From Saprospiraceae bacterium (GTDB lineage: Bacteria; Bacteroidota; Bacteroidia; Chitinophagales; Saprospiraceae), in the NCBI GenBank assembly GCA_016718205.1, contig JADKEB010000010.1, positions 186,001 through 250,000 of the forward strand: a stretch of DNA of 64,000 bases. The letters are read 5' to 3'. Of this stretch, positions 24,816 to 33,987 are shown one piece after another. The notes beneath the pieces were generated by a model. It was not told the origin of the DNA, made no database searches, and saw only the letters and a program-made list of their open reading frames with translations. The translations under genes were made by a program, and so were the position numbers. Every line of letters begins with the position of its first letter. Position 1 is the stretch's first letter.

Positions 24816-25721
24816 TTATTTTGGTAATAATGAACTCATAAGTTTAAGTCCTAGTCCTTGAACAATGTTTTGAGAAAAACGAAATTTTGAAAGTGTATCA
24901 GTAAAAAAACCATGAATATGAAAATTATTTCTTGTGTCTTCATAGCAGTAAACCCCAATTTTGTTATGAAACTCATTTGCTGATGCTTCCATCACCATTC
25001 TTTCATTGTTGACTATAGGTACCATTTCCCTGTTGTGAATTTTGTTGAGTATCGTTCTTGTGACAAAGTCCTCTTTATGGCAAATATATGCTATCACTCC
25101 ATGTCCAGGAGCCGGAATGAGTTCTGATGGATGGATTGGAATATATGATAGTAGTTGGTCATTGTTTTGGGATATCAAATGGTAATCCAAGCTGGAAATG
25201 ACAACACCATCTATGCCTTCAGAAAAGATTTCAAAAATATCAGTTTTCTCATTAATAGGGTGTAAAGTAAAGGTACTATCAGGGAAAAGTGATGTCAATT
25301 GCACACGCTGTCTCTCTGAAAAAACTGCCAGTTTCCATCCTTTTTGAAGTTCGTGTACACTTGACGGATGATGAGATTTTGATTGAAATACCACCCCTTC
25401 GCCACAATGAATTCTTTTAGAAATAGCAGAGATACAAAGGCTTTCATTTTGTTCAAATATGGGGCTTTGATCCAGTGGATAACAAAAGGTATCGATTTTA
25501 CCATCTCTTACTGCTTCTAACAATATGGATAATTGATCCTCCTGAGATTCAATGCCGATGACTTCCTCAATACAACTGATATCACATTTTTTTAACTCAG
25601 ATATGAAAAATTGAGTTATGTTTTTCAAATAGTCGTTTTCTGTACTACCAATTTTCAGGATGTGGTCCAAGGATAAGGATTTATAATTTAGAGATGGTTC
25701 CCATTTATTTTGAAAAAGCAA
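24816..25721 (-). CDS. Divergent hydroxymethylbilane synthase (HemC)-like protein lacking catalytic residues
   Basis: A 301-residue protein that aligns along its length with porphobilinogen deaminase landmarks: LKIGSTEND (family IGTRGSPLA), YPLDQSP (HSLKDVP), SERQRVQL (SLRRQAQL), PAPGHGVIAY (PAPGQGALAI) and ERMVMEASANEFHNKIG (ERAFLxxLEGGCxxPIG). The cofactor-attaching Cys is absent (Phe), and the catalytic Asp and Lys of HSLKDVP are Gln and Asp. One of the paired arginines is Gln. It is unlikely to make hydroxymethylbilane. It may be a retained pseudoenzyme; a normal hemC should exist elsewhere if the organism makes haem. The alignment is by eye. Confidence 0.65.
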   Translation of the reverse strand: MLFQNKWEPSLNYKSLSLDHILKIGSTENDYLKNITQFFISELKKCDISCIEEVIGIESQEDQLSILLEAVRDGKIDTFCYPLDQSPIFEQNESLCISAISKRIHCGEGVVFQSKSHHPSSVHELQKGWKLAVFSERQRVQLTSLFPDSTFTLHPINEKTDIFEIFSEGIDGVVISSLDYHLISQNNDQLLSYIPIHPSELIPAPGHGVIAYICHKEDFVTRTILNKIHNREMVPIVNNERMVMEASANEFHNKIGVYCYEDTRNNFHIHGFFTDTLSKFRFSQNIVQGLGLKLMSSLLPK

Positions 25722-25802
25722 ATATAGTAGTTAAATGGAATTTGTTGGTATATAAATTTCAATTCTTAATATAAATTTGACTCTTTGAATCAAGTTTTCT
25801 TT

Positions 25803-25810
25803 TAACTTTG
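25803..25810 (+). promoter_or_regulatory. Bacteroidota -7 box (TAACTTTG) for the lpx operon
   Basis: TAACTTTG ends five bases before the lpxD ATG. TTTG also occurs at 25776-25779, 23 bp upstream, slightly outside the usual 19-21 bp. If used, the transcript would have almost no 5' leader. Confidence 0.45.
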
Positions 25811-25814
25811 CACG

Positions 25815-26855
25815 ATGGAATATTCAGCAGTTCAAATCGCAGGTTGGGTTAATGGTGAGATTGAAGGAGATGCATCAGTAACTATATTTGGCCCTTCCAA
25901 AATAGAAGATGCAATTGAGGGAACTATTACTTTTTTAGGAAATAAAAAATATACTGAATATATCTACAATACTTCCGCTTCCATTGTACTGGTCGAAAAG
26001 GCGTTTGTGGCTGAAAAAAGCATCAACCCTACCTTAATTAGGGTTGACAATGTGTATGCTTCGCTTGCTTTATTAATGGAAAAGTTTAATTCTTCCATCA
26101 CTATTCACAAGGGTATTTCCAATTTGGCATCTATTGCATCCGGTGTGATCATAGGTGAAGATGCTAGCATAGATGACTTTGTAATAGTTAAACCCAATGT
26201 AAAAATTGGAAACAATGCAAAGATTTTTGGTCATGTTTTTATCGGAGATGGTGTGGAGATAGGTGACAATGTAGTATTGTATCCCGGCGTAAAGATATAT
26301 CATAATTGTATGGTAGGTAACAATTGTATCATCCATGCCAATGCTGTGATAGGAAGTGATGGCTTCGGATTTGCCAGAAATGAAGCGGGAGCTTTTGAAA
26401 AAATTCCGCAGACAGGCAATGTAATACTTGAAGACTATGTTGAAATTGGGAGCAATACAGTGATTGATCGGGCATCAATAGGTTCGACTATAATAAAAAA
26501 AGGAGCAAAACTAGATAATCTTATCCAGGTGGCGCACAATGTGACAGTAGGTAATCATACTGTAATTGCTGCCCAGACAGGAATTTCTGGAAGTACACAG
26601 ATAGGTGACGGATGTATGATAGGAGGTCAGGCTGGCTTGGCAGGGCATATAAAAATTGCTGACGGTACTTTGATTCAGGCTCAATCCGGAGTAGCATCAT
26701 CCACTGAAAAAGGTGCAAAACTGTATGGTTCTCCTGCCATAGAGTATCAAAACTATCTCAAATCATATGCTTATTTCAAAAGACTTCCGGAAATAATTCA
26801 ACAACTTAGAGAAATTCAAACTAAAGTTGATATATTGACACAAAAACCCCAATGA
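25815..26855 (+). CDS. lpxD: UDP-3-O-(3-hydroxyacyl)glucosamine N-acyltransferase
   Basis: A 346-residue lipid A biosynthesis enzyme that adds the N-linked hydroxyacyl chain. The N-terminal uridine-binding domain (residues 1-100) is followed by a left-handed beta-helix of hexapeptide repeats (about 105-300), with the catalytic His region IQVAHNVTVGNH. Length is typical. It is first of four plus-strand genes with lpxC/fabZ, lpxA and an ABC ATPase, 19 bp before the second. This confirms a lipid A-bearing outer membrane. Confidence 0.95.
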   Translation: MEYSAVQIAGWVNGEIEGDASVTIFGPSKIEDAIEGTITFLGNKKYTEYIYNTSASIVLVEKAFVAEKSINPTLIRVDNVYASLALLMEKFNSSITIHKGISNLASIASGVIIGEDASIDDFVIVKPNVKIGNNAKIFGHVFIGDGVEIGDNVVLYPGVKIYHNCMVGNNCIIHANAVIGSDGFGFARNEAGAFEKIPQTGNVILEDYVEIGSNTVIDRASIGSTIIKKGAKLDNLIQVAHNVTVGNHTVIAAQTGISGSTQIGDGCMIGGQAGLAGHIKIADGTLIQAQSGVASSTEKGAKLYGSPAIEYQNYLKSYAYFKRLPEIIQQLREIQTKVDILTQKPQ

Positions 26856-26874
26856 GTATAATATTTCGCAGGCT

Positions 26875-28275
26875 ATGAGATACAAAAATATCCTTAAAAA
26901 ATCAATTAAATTTGCGGGCATAGGTCTCCATACAGGAAAGCTTTCAGAAGTCACCATATCTCCTGCAGATGTTGGTACAGGCATCAGATTTGTAAGAAAG
27001 GATATGGAAGCACAGGTAGAGATAAGTGCTGATGTAGCTCATGTCAGTACTACCAACAGAGGGACTACGTTAATATCAGGTCAAACTACTGTATCGACTA
27101 TTGAACACTTACTGTCAGCATTGAGTGGTTGTGATGTCGAAGATGCAACAATTGAAATTAATGGCCCTGAAGTACCCATACTGGATGGATCAGCTATTCA
27201 ATATATCAATGCGTTTACGCAAGAAGGTGTTTTAGAAAAGGCTGAGAGTACCAAAGAAATATTTATCATTGATGAGCCTTTTGCCTTTAAAGATGAGGAA
27301 ACAGGAGCGGAGTATGAAGTTTTCCCTTCGGATGATTTGGAACTTACGGTCATTCTGGATTTTGATGATGATACTTTAGGTCCTTTGGTGGCAAAACTTA
27401 AAGGGAAAAAACAATACCATACCCAAATTGCTGATTCAAGAACTTTCGCTTTTTTATCTGAAATAGAACCTTTATTTGATGCGGGTCTCATTAAAGGCGG
27501 AGACATTGAAAATGCGCTGGTCATTATCGACAAAAATCTTACAGATAGTGAGATGAAATTATTACTGAAAAAACTTGACAAACCTGATGTTTCTATACAA
27601 AATGGTGTCATATCAAGTACCCCGATGCGCCACAAAAATGAACCAGCCAGACATAAATTGCTTGATTTGCTGGGTGACCTTGCATTGGTGGGTCGAGATA
27701 TTCAGGCAAAAATTATTGCAACAAAACCAGGACACACATCCAATGTAAAATTAGCCAGATTATTAAAGTCCAAGTATCTAGAATATCGTAAAAATGTTGG
27801 AAGACCGATTTATGATCCCAATAAAGAGCCGGTAATGGACACAGAGACTGTAAAAGGAATGCTGCCTCATCGGTACCCTTTTTTATTAGTGGACAAAGTC
27901 ATAGAATTGTCTCAAAACCACATCGTAGGTTTGAAAAATGTTTCATATAATGAAGGTTTTTTTCAAGGTCATTTTCCGGGCAATCCTATATTCCCAGGTG
28001 TTTTACAGATGGAAGCACTTGCTCAGACAGGAGGCTTGCTTGCTTTATCTCTGATGGAAGAGAAAGGAGTTTATGATACGTATTTTCTCAAAATGGATAA
28101 TGTGAAATTTAAAGCAAAGGTAGTACCTGGAGATACTTTGATCCTAAAAATGGAACTTATGGCACCTATGAGAAGAGGGATTGTTCAGATGATGGGGACG
28201 GCATACGTCGGTAAAAGATTGGTTTCAGAAGGAGAACTGACCGCTCAAATAGTAAAAAGACATAATGATCAGTAA
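26875..28275 (+). CDS. lpxC/fabZ: Bifunctional LpxC-FabZ fusion
   Basis: A 466-residue fusion characteristic of Bacteroidota. Residues 1-300 are LpxC, the zinc deacetylase committing to lipid A synthesis: GIGLHTGKL at the start, zinc ligand in TIEHLLSAL, PILDGSA, and the later H-K-x-LD motif in ARHKLLDLLGD. Residues about 318-466 are FabZ, the 3-hydroxyacyl-ACP dehydratase: catalytic His in LPHRYPFLLVDKV and Glu in FPGNPIFPGVLQMEAL. Linking the two balances hydroxyacyl-ACP use between lipid A and fatty acids. Overlaps lpxA by 11 bp. Confidence 0.97.
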   Translation: MRYKNILKKSIKFAGIGLHTGKLSEVTISPADVGTGIRFVRKDMEAQVEISADVAHVSTTNRGTTLISGQTTVSTIEHLLSALSGCDVEDATIEINGPEVPILDGSAIQYINAFTQEGVLEKAESTKEIFIIDEPFAFKDEETGAEYEVFPSDDLELTVILDFDDDTLGPLVAKLKGKKQYHTQIADSRTFAFLSEIEPLFDAGLIKGGDIENALVIIDKNLTDSEMKLLLKKLDKPDVSIQNGVISSTPMRHKNEPARHKLLDLLGDLALVGRDIQAKIIATKPGHTSNVKLARLLKSKYLEYRKNVGRPIYDPNKEPVMDTETVKGMLPHRYPFLLVDKVIELSQNHIVGLKNVSYNEGFFQGHFPGNPIFPGVLQMEALAQTGGLLALSLMEEKGVYDTYFLKMDNVKFKAKVVPGDTLILKMELMAPMRRGIVQMMGTAYVGKRLVSEGELTAQIVKRHNDQ

Positions 28276-29044
28276 TTTAAGTTATATTCACCCATCTGCC
28301 AAGTTGGGCAAAAATGTAGAAGTAGAACCCTTTGCATTTATTGGTCCAAATGTGGAGATTGGTGATGATACATGGGTCGGCCCTCACAGCACAGTTTTTG
28401 AAGGCTCTTTCATAGGAAAAAATTGCAAAATATTTCCAGGCGCAGTTGTGGGAGCGATACCGCAGGATTTGAAATTTCGTGGCGAAAACTCTACTTTAGT
28501 TATTGAAGACAACGTTACAGTAAGAGAATGCTGCACTCTCAACAGGGGGACAGAAGCTAGTATGTCAACCAGAATAGGGAAGGGCTCCCTACTGATGGCT
28601 TACGTGCATATTGCGCATGACTGCGTTGTAGGCAAAAACTGTATTATCGCTAATAATGTAAACCTTGCCGGCCACATAGAAATCGGGGACTATGTGATCA
28701 TTGGCGGAGTAAGTGCAGTCCATCAATTTGTAAAAATCGGAGATCATGCTATGATTGGCGGAGGATCTTTAGTGAGAAAAGATGTACCTCCGTATGTGAA
28801 AGCAGCAAGAGAACCGCTAAGTTATGCAGGAGTCAACTCCATAGGTCTCAAAAGAAGAGGATTTACTTCTGAGCAGATCAATCATATTCAGGATATTTAC
28901 AGAATTTTATTTGTAAAAGGACATAACGTCAAAAAAGCTATTGACATTATAGATGCCACAATACCTGAGACCAATGAAAAAGATTTTATTATGCAGTTTT
29001 TAAGTCAGGCTGATCGTGGCCTCATGAAAGGATTCAGACAATAA
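28265..29044 (+). CDS. lpxA: UDP-N-acetylglucosamine O-acyltransferase
   Basis: A 259-residue acyltransferase for the first step of lipid A synthesis. Hexapeptide repeats fill residues 5-180 and the catalytic His lies in MAYVHIAHDCVVG. The C-terminal helical domain (RRGFTSEQINHIQDIYRILF) is the family's trimer-side region. The start overlaps the fabZ end by 11 bp and the stop overlaps the next ATG by one base, implying coupled translation across the operon. Confidence 0.95.
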   Translation: MISNLSYIHPSAKLGKNVEVEPFAFIGPNVEIGDDTWVGPHSTVFEGSFIGKNCKIFPGAVVGAIPQDLKFRGENSTLVIEDNVTVRECCTLNRGTEASMSTRIGKGSLLMAYVHIAHDCVVGKNCIIANNVNLAGHIEIGDYVIIGGVSAVHQFVKIGDHAMIGGGSLVRKDVPPYVKAAREPLSYAGVNSIGLKRRGFTSEQINHIQDIYRILFVKGHNVKKAIDIIDATIPETNEKDFIMQFLSQADRGLMKGFRQ

Positions 29045-29661
29045 TGAATAGCATAACCGCTTCAAACATATCCAAAAGATATGGTTTTCAATGGATTATC
29101 AAGGATTTTAATGCAGTTTTTAGTCAGGGAAAGGTTTATGGTATTGCAGGCAAAAATGGAAGTGGAAAATCTACACTCATAAAAATTCTATCAGGATATC
29201 TCACGCCTTCTAAAGGAAATATCTCATACCATATCAGCGATAAGGAAATCGTAAAAGATCAGGCATATGTTCATATCGCTCTTGCTGCTCCTTACACTGA
29301 TTTGATTAATGAATACACGCTGAAAGAGATGTTTTTGTTCCATCAGAAATTCAAACCACTAAAAGAAAGTTTTTCATTAGCAAGATTTGAAGAAGAAATC
29401 CAATTGTCCGGGCAAAAAGACAAGTTACTTGGTCATTTTTCTTCGGGTATGAAACAAAAAATCCAGTTGGCATTGTCTGTTTTTTCCGATACATCGGTAT
29501 TATTACTGGATGAGCCTACTTCTTATCTTGATGCGAGTGCAAAAAAATGGTTTCTGGAAAATTTAGCCAAAAACAAAACGGATAGAATTGTTATCATCGC
29601 GTCCAATGACCAGTATGATCTGAATTTATGCGATGAAATTATCGAGATCAATAAAGAATAA
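29044..29661 (+). CDS. ABC transporter ATP-binding protein, coupled to lpxA
   Basis: A 205-residue ATPase. Walker A GKNGSGKST (residues about 36-44), signature SSGMKQKIQLAL, Walker B VLLLDEPTSYLD. It contains a single nucleotide-binding domain and no membrane helices. Its ATG shares a base with the lpxA stop. No permease gene follows; a repeat comes next. It may serve a permease encoded elsewhere, possibly in envelope lipid transport given its operon, but that is inference. Confidence 0.88.
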   Translation: MNSITASNISKRYGFQWIIKDFNAVFSQGKVYGIAGKNGSGKSTLIKILSGYLTPSKGNISYHISDKEIVKDQAYVHIALAAPYTDLINEYTLKEMFLFHQKFKPLKESFSLARFEEEIQLSGQKDKLLGHFSSGMKQKIQLALSVFSDTSVLLLDEPTSYLDASAKKWFLENLAKNKTDRIVIIASNDQYDLNLCDEIIEINKE

Positions 29662-29701
29662 AATTTGACGGCAGGGCATTAATCGCTTAAGCCTTTGAGT
29701 T

Positions 29702-30005
29702 ATACCTAAATATCTATAATGAGTTCCGTTATGAAGATCAAAAGTACAACCTGCCCGCTTCGGAGCAGGCGGGTAAAATAAGCATTTTTGACAACAAATC
29801 ATACTGTGTGCAGCTTTAGCTGTAGCATCGCTACAGAAGAGCTGCACACGGTATGATGCATGACTGAACGGTGCTTTAGCAAAATTGAGTGGCAGCTCAA
29901 TTTAGTGAAGAAACCGCCAGCTAACCTGGCGGCTACTTAGCTTTCTTTTTTAGGTTTACTAATTTTGGTCTGGAATAGGAAATTCATTTTAGATTTGTAG
30001 GTTAT
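29702..30005. repeat. Dispersed cruciform repeat, family 2, copy 2 (304 bp)
   Basis: It matches 7267-7481 at both ends and across the 54-nt cruciform core (29801-29854, identical). Two differences stand out. A clean 24-bp insertion at 29750-29773 (begins CCTGCCCGC, ends GCAGGCGGG) interrupts the otherwise matching sequence. About 70 bp with another hairpin (GCCGCCAGC-like, near 29912-29937) replaces a short stretch of copy 1. The right terminus overlaps the space directly after the DUF1573 gene's stop. No protein coded. Confidence 0.75.
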
Positions 30006-30008
30006 ACA

Positions 30009-30476
30009 TTATTGGACAAACTCGTACTCAAATTTAAGTATCTTTAATATGCGCTGACCGGTCTTGGTGTTTATATTTTTTAAATACAAATCAACATCTG
30101 TACTCTTTTCATTCCCTTCTTTTTTAGCACTGTCAAATGTTACTTTTATTGTTGCTTTTTTGCCCGGTAGAATTTTTCCGACAGGATAATCCAAAGTAGT
30201 ACAATCACATCCTGAAACGATATCGATTTCAATAATATCTGAACCTGTATTGGTAAAAACATAATCAAACTTCTTTACTTCACCTTTTTTCAGCTTGCCG
30301 AGTTTTATATTTTCATTTTCAAATGTCATGTGTACTCCTTTTATTTGGGCAGGAGTTTTAGTAGCTTGAGTGGCGCCGGCAGTTTGTTTTTTTACAGCAG
30401 GTTTTGCAGTCTGCGCGGACCCGTCATAAGACATAAAAACAATAAATGTCAAAAAGAAATATTTTAGGATTTTCAT
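30009..30476 (-). CDS. DUF1573 domain exported protein
   Basis: A 155-residue protein: signal peptide (residues 1-21, ending GSAQ), a Thr/Ala/Lys-rich linker (about 22-45), then an Ig-like DUF1573 domain with NTGSDIIEIDIVSGCDCT and LPGKKATIKVTFDS, hallmarks of this Bacteroidota family. Likely periplasmic or surface-exposed. It is alone between the repeat and a glycosyltransferase on the same strand. Function unknown for the family. Confidence 0.87.
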   Translation of the reverse strand: MKILKYFFLTFIVFMSYDGSAQTAKPAVKKQTAGATQATKTPAQIKGVHMTFENENIKLGKLKKGEVKKFDYVFTNTGSDIIEIDIVSGCDCTTLDYPVGKILPGKKATIKVTFDSAKKEGNEKSTDVDLYLKNINTKTGQRILKILKFEYEFVQ

Positions 30477-30609
30477 AATATAATAATGCTATTTTATTTA
30501 ATTATTTTTTTATTAGACGGTGCAAAAATGTGAAATGTTACCAATATATCGTCTTATAGTTTTGTTAAAATTTATGTTTACTGTTTTACGAGTTTATGTA
30601 ACCATACTT

Positions 30610-31347
30610 TTAATCATAATATCCGTTAAACTTCCTCCACCGCATTTTAAGTACTCCTTTGATAGCTTCGGAAACAATATTGGCGTGCATTTTTGATTTT
30701 CCTTTCTCTCTGTCAATAAATGTAATTGGCACTTCTTTCAATGTAAAGCCCTTGATCCAGGAATAAAACTTCATTTCTATCTGAAATGTATAACCGATAA
30801 ATTTGATTTTGTCGAGATCAAGACTTGCTAAAACATGATTTTTGTAACAGATGAAACCTGCAGTGGGATCATGTACGGGCATCCATGTAACGGATCTGAC
30901 ATATAGCGATGCACCATAAGAAAGTGCTATTCTTTCTTTTGACCAGTTTTTGATGTCCCCTCCTTTTACATATCGACTACCTATAGCTATATCAGCACCG
31001 GATTTACAGCAATCCAATAACCTGTTTAAATCCTTTGGATTATGACTGAAATCAGCATCCATCTCAAATATAAAATCAAAACCATGTGATAGTCCGTACC
31101 TGAATCCTGCTATGTAGGCGGTACCCAAACCAAGTTTGTCTTCCCTTTGGATCAGGTGTACTCTTGGATTTTTATCTTTCATGGATTTTACAATTTCACC
31201 TGTTCCATCCGGGGAATTGTCATCCACTATTAAAACAGAAAAATGCTCAGATTGACTCAAAACAGCATCAATGATGGCATGAATGTTTTCAATTTCATTA
31301 TAAGTTGGGATGATAACCAGGCAACGTTCCAATTGTAAAGAGTTCAA
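30610..31347 (-). CDS. Polyprenol-phosphate mannosyltransferase-like GT2 (DPM1 type)
   Basis: A 245-residue family 2 glycosyltransferase of the DPM1/Ppm1 type, moving a sugar from a nucleotide donor to polyprenyl phosphate. IPTYNEIENI at the N-terminus, VDDNSPDGTGEIV, and the DxD-like FEMDADFSHNP are the donor/metal residues; SRYVKGGDIKNWS is also typical of the group. It has no C-terminal membrane helices, as in the single-domain members. Donor sugar unproven. Confidence 0.88.
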   Translation of the reverse strand: MNSLQLERCLVIIPTYNEIENIHAIIDAVLSQSEHFSVLIVDDNSPDGTGEIVKSMKDKNPRVHLIQREDKLGLGTAYIAGFRYGLSHGFDFIFEMDADFSHNPKDLNRLLDCCKSGADIAIGSRYVKGGDIKNWSKERIALSYGASLYVRSVTWMPVHDPTAGFICYKNHVLASLDLDKIKFIGYTFQIEMKFYSWIKGFTLKEVPITFIDREKGKSKMHANIVSEAIKGVLKMRWRKFNGYYD

Positions 31348-31551
31348 TGATTAATATATTTTGTGCTCGTCTTTAATATTATACGAAAATAACACATAAA
31401 ATATTTTGCAAATATGATAATAAAGAATGATAATTTTACTATTGAATTATTAAAAATTAAATATGACGAAAAAAAGAGTTATATCAATTTCTAAATAAAA
31501 ATACTCTATATAATTGATATATAGTATCTTAGCAATATAAATGAAATTGCT

Positions 31552-33951
31552 TTATGGGTGAACTTCCTGAATCATATCATGAATGATCTCTACGATATCT
31601 TCAGGATTTGGCTTTGAGAAGTAGTCGCCGTCAGTTCCATATGGTGTCCTGTGTGGTGCTGCCGTTATGGTAATAGGTTTTGAATCAAGATATTTATATC
31701 CGTTCCATTTTTCAAGTACTTCTCTCATCATAAATGCCGTAGCCCCACCTGGTATGTCTTCGTCCAAAAAGACTACCCGATTCGTTTTTTTGATAGAATC
31801 AACAATAATTCCTTCCAGATCAAATGGCATTAAGGTCTGTATATCAATTAGTTCAACTGAAATATTTAATGTTTTGAGGATATCGATGGCTTTTTCAGCT
31901 ACCCTGACGCAAGACCCGTAAGTAACTAAGGTGATATCAGTCCCTTTTTGCAACACCTCAGGTTTTCCTAATGGCATTGTAAATTCCAGTAAATTTTCGG
32001 GCATTTTTTCTTTGAGTCTGTATCCGTTCAGGCATTCCACCACTATTCCTGGATCATCAGATTTCAAAAGTGTGTTATAAAAACCTACAGCCTGTACCAT
32101 ATTTCTCGGGACGCAAAGATAAATCCCTTTCATCGATGTCAATATCATACCCATGGGTGAGCCGGCATGCCAGATACCTTCCAGTCTGTGTCCTCTGGTA
32201 CGAACTATGGCAGGAGCTCTTTGTATTCCGGCCGTTCTGTATCTCAAAGTAGCAAGATCATCCGTCAAAACTGAAAAAGCATATGCCATATAATCCACAT
32301 ACTGAATTTCAGCAATGGGCCGTAACCCACGCATAGCACCTCCCACTGCCTGACCCATGATGGACCACTCTCTGATGCCCGTATCAAACACTCTTTCATT
32401 TCCATGTTTGTTTTGAAGACCTGCAAATCCCTGGTTGACATCCCCGATATGACCAACATCTTCTCCAAATGCTACTATATTGGGTTTAAATTCCAATAAT
32501 TGATCAAAATAAGAATTCAAAATTTTAAAACCATTAACTAATTTGGGTTCTATGCCGAATTTTGGAAGTATCTGTGCTACTTCCAAAGCTGAATATTTAG
32601 TATCACTGTACAAATGTGTGTTATATCTTTCAGCACCGATGGTTCTACCTTTTGATACAAAATTATCCAGAGATTCATTTCTGTAATGCCCAAACCTCGT
32701 TAACTGAAATTGCAGCTTTCTTCCATTGGCTACAAGATCTGAATAGGCGGGATAGGACACATTTTTAATCTCATTTTCTAAAGTCTTTATAGATTCTGTT
32801 TTCAGGTTTTCGGGAATAGATTTCCATATTTCAGAATAAATATCATGCTGTTGTTTTAAATCAGATGAATAGTTATTCCATGCTGTGTCTTTGGATGATT
32901 TGGCGTATTCGACTGCCTGAATTTTGATTGCTGCTATTTCTTCTTCAGAAGCAATACCATTTAATAGCATCCATTCTTCCATTTTTTTGATGCAATCATG
33001 TTCTTTTTCCCACGTGAGTCTGGAAGGTGTTTTGTATCTTTCATGGGAGCCACTTGTAGAGTGTCCTTGTGGCTGAGTCAGTTCCTGAACATGAATCAAA
33101 GCGGGCATATGTTTTTCCCTTACTTTCATGGTTACTTTTTCGAATACAGCACAAAGTTCCGGATAATCCCATCCTTTTACGGTATAGATCATTATGCCAT
33201 TACCATTGCCATCAGGCAGGAAGCCTTCCAGGGCTTTAGAGATAGAGCCTTTTGTAGTTTGCATCTCCACAGGTACACTGATCCCATAACCATCATCCCA
33301 AACTGCCACTAACAGAGGTACTCTCATGACGGCGGCTGCATTCATAGTTTCCCAAAATATACCTTCAGAAGTTGAGCTGTCTCCGATAGTGACAAAACTT
33401 ACCTCATTACCATGATCAGAAAAATTTTTATGAGAAGGAATATCTAACTTTCTGTACTTCTTGGAAGCCATTGCGAGCCCCAAAGCCCTTGCCATTTGGC
33501 CGGCAGTACACGAAATGTCGGAAGAAACATTATAAGATTGGGTGTGATCAAGCCAATCACCTTCTTCATCGATCAAACGTGTCGCATAGTGATTGTTCAT
33601 TTGTCTTCCGCTCGAAAAAGGATCTCTCTCTGGATCTGCATATAATTGAGCAAAATATTGTTCCACAGTACTGATCCCCAATGCAAACATAAATGTTTGA
33701 TCTCTATAATAACCTGAGCGCCAATCACCTTTGCGGAAAGCTCTGGCCATCGCTACCTGTGGCACTTCCTTTCCATCACCATAGATTCCAAACTTACCTC
33801 TACCATTCAACACTTCTTTTCTACCTACGAGGCTGGCTTCACGACTCACCTGGCAAACCCAAAAGTCATGTAAAACATTCTTTTTGAAAGATTCTTCATT
33901 TTGCAGAACATCCTGATCATTTGCTATTGATAAATTTTCATAAGGTTTCAT
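31552..33951 (-). CDS. 2-oxoacid dehydrogenase E1, fused alpha and beta subunits (2-oxoisovalerate dehydrogenase-like)
   Basis: A 799-residue thiamine diphosphate enzyme. Residues about 30-390 are E1 alpha: TPP motif GDSSTSEGIFWETMNAAA...DDGYGIS (abbreviated) and the phosphorylation-loop-like GHSTSGSHERY. Residues about 460-799 are E1 beta: VAFGEDVG, IREWSIMGQAVGGAMRG and RTRGHRLEGIWHAGSPMG. It decarboxylates a 2-oxoacid and passes the acyl group to E2 lipoyl. Fused alpha-beta E1 genes of this length are common in Bacteroidota; branched-chain oxoacids are the likeliest substrates. No E2 or E3 gene is adjacent. Confidence 0.88.
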   Translation of the reverse strand: MKPYENLSIANDQDVLQNEESFKKNVLHDFWVCQVSREASLVGRKEVLNGRGKFGIYGDGKEVPQVAMARAFRKGDWRSGYYRDQTFMFALGISTVEQYFAQLYADPERDPFSSGRQMNNHYATRLIDEEGDWLDHTQSYNVSSDISCTAGQMARALGLAMASKKYRKLDIPSHKNFSDHGNEVSFVTIGDSSTSEGIFWETMNAAAVMRVPLLVAVWDDGYGISVPVEMQTTKGSISKALEGFLPDGNGNGIMIYTVKGWDYPELCAVFEKVTMKVREKHMPALIHVQELTQPQGHSTSGSHERYKTPSRLTWEKEHDCIKKMEEWMLLNGIASEEEIAAIKIQAVEYAKSSKDTAWNNYSSDLKQQHDIYSEIWKSIPENLKTESIKTLENEIKNVSYPAYSDLVANGRKLQFQLTRFGHYRNESLDNFVSKGRTIGAERYNTHLYSDTKYSALEVAQILPKFGIEPKLVNGFKILNSYFDQLLEFKPNIVAFGEDVGHIGDVNQGFAGLQNKHGNERVFDTGIREWSIMGQAVGGAMRGLRPIAEIQYVDYMAYAFSVLTDDLATLRYRTAGIQRAPAIVRTRGHRLEGIWHAGSPMGMILTSMKGIYLCVPRNMVQAVGFYNTLLKSDDPGIVVECLNGYRLKEKMPENLLEFTMPLGKPEVLQKGTDITLVTYGSCVRVAEKAIDILKTLNISVELIDIQTLMPFDLEGIIVDSIKKTNRVVFLDEDIPGGATAFMMREVLEKWNGYKYLDSKPITITAAPHRTPYGTDGDYFSKPNPEDIVEIIHDMIQEVHP

Positions 33952-33987
33952 ATGTCTGTTGATGGATATATGGTTATCAAATCATTG

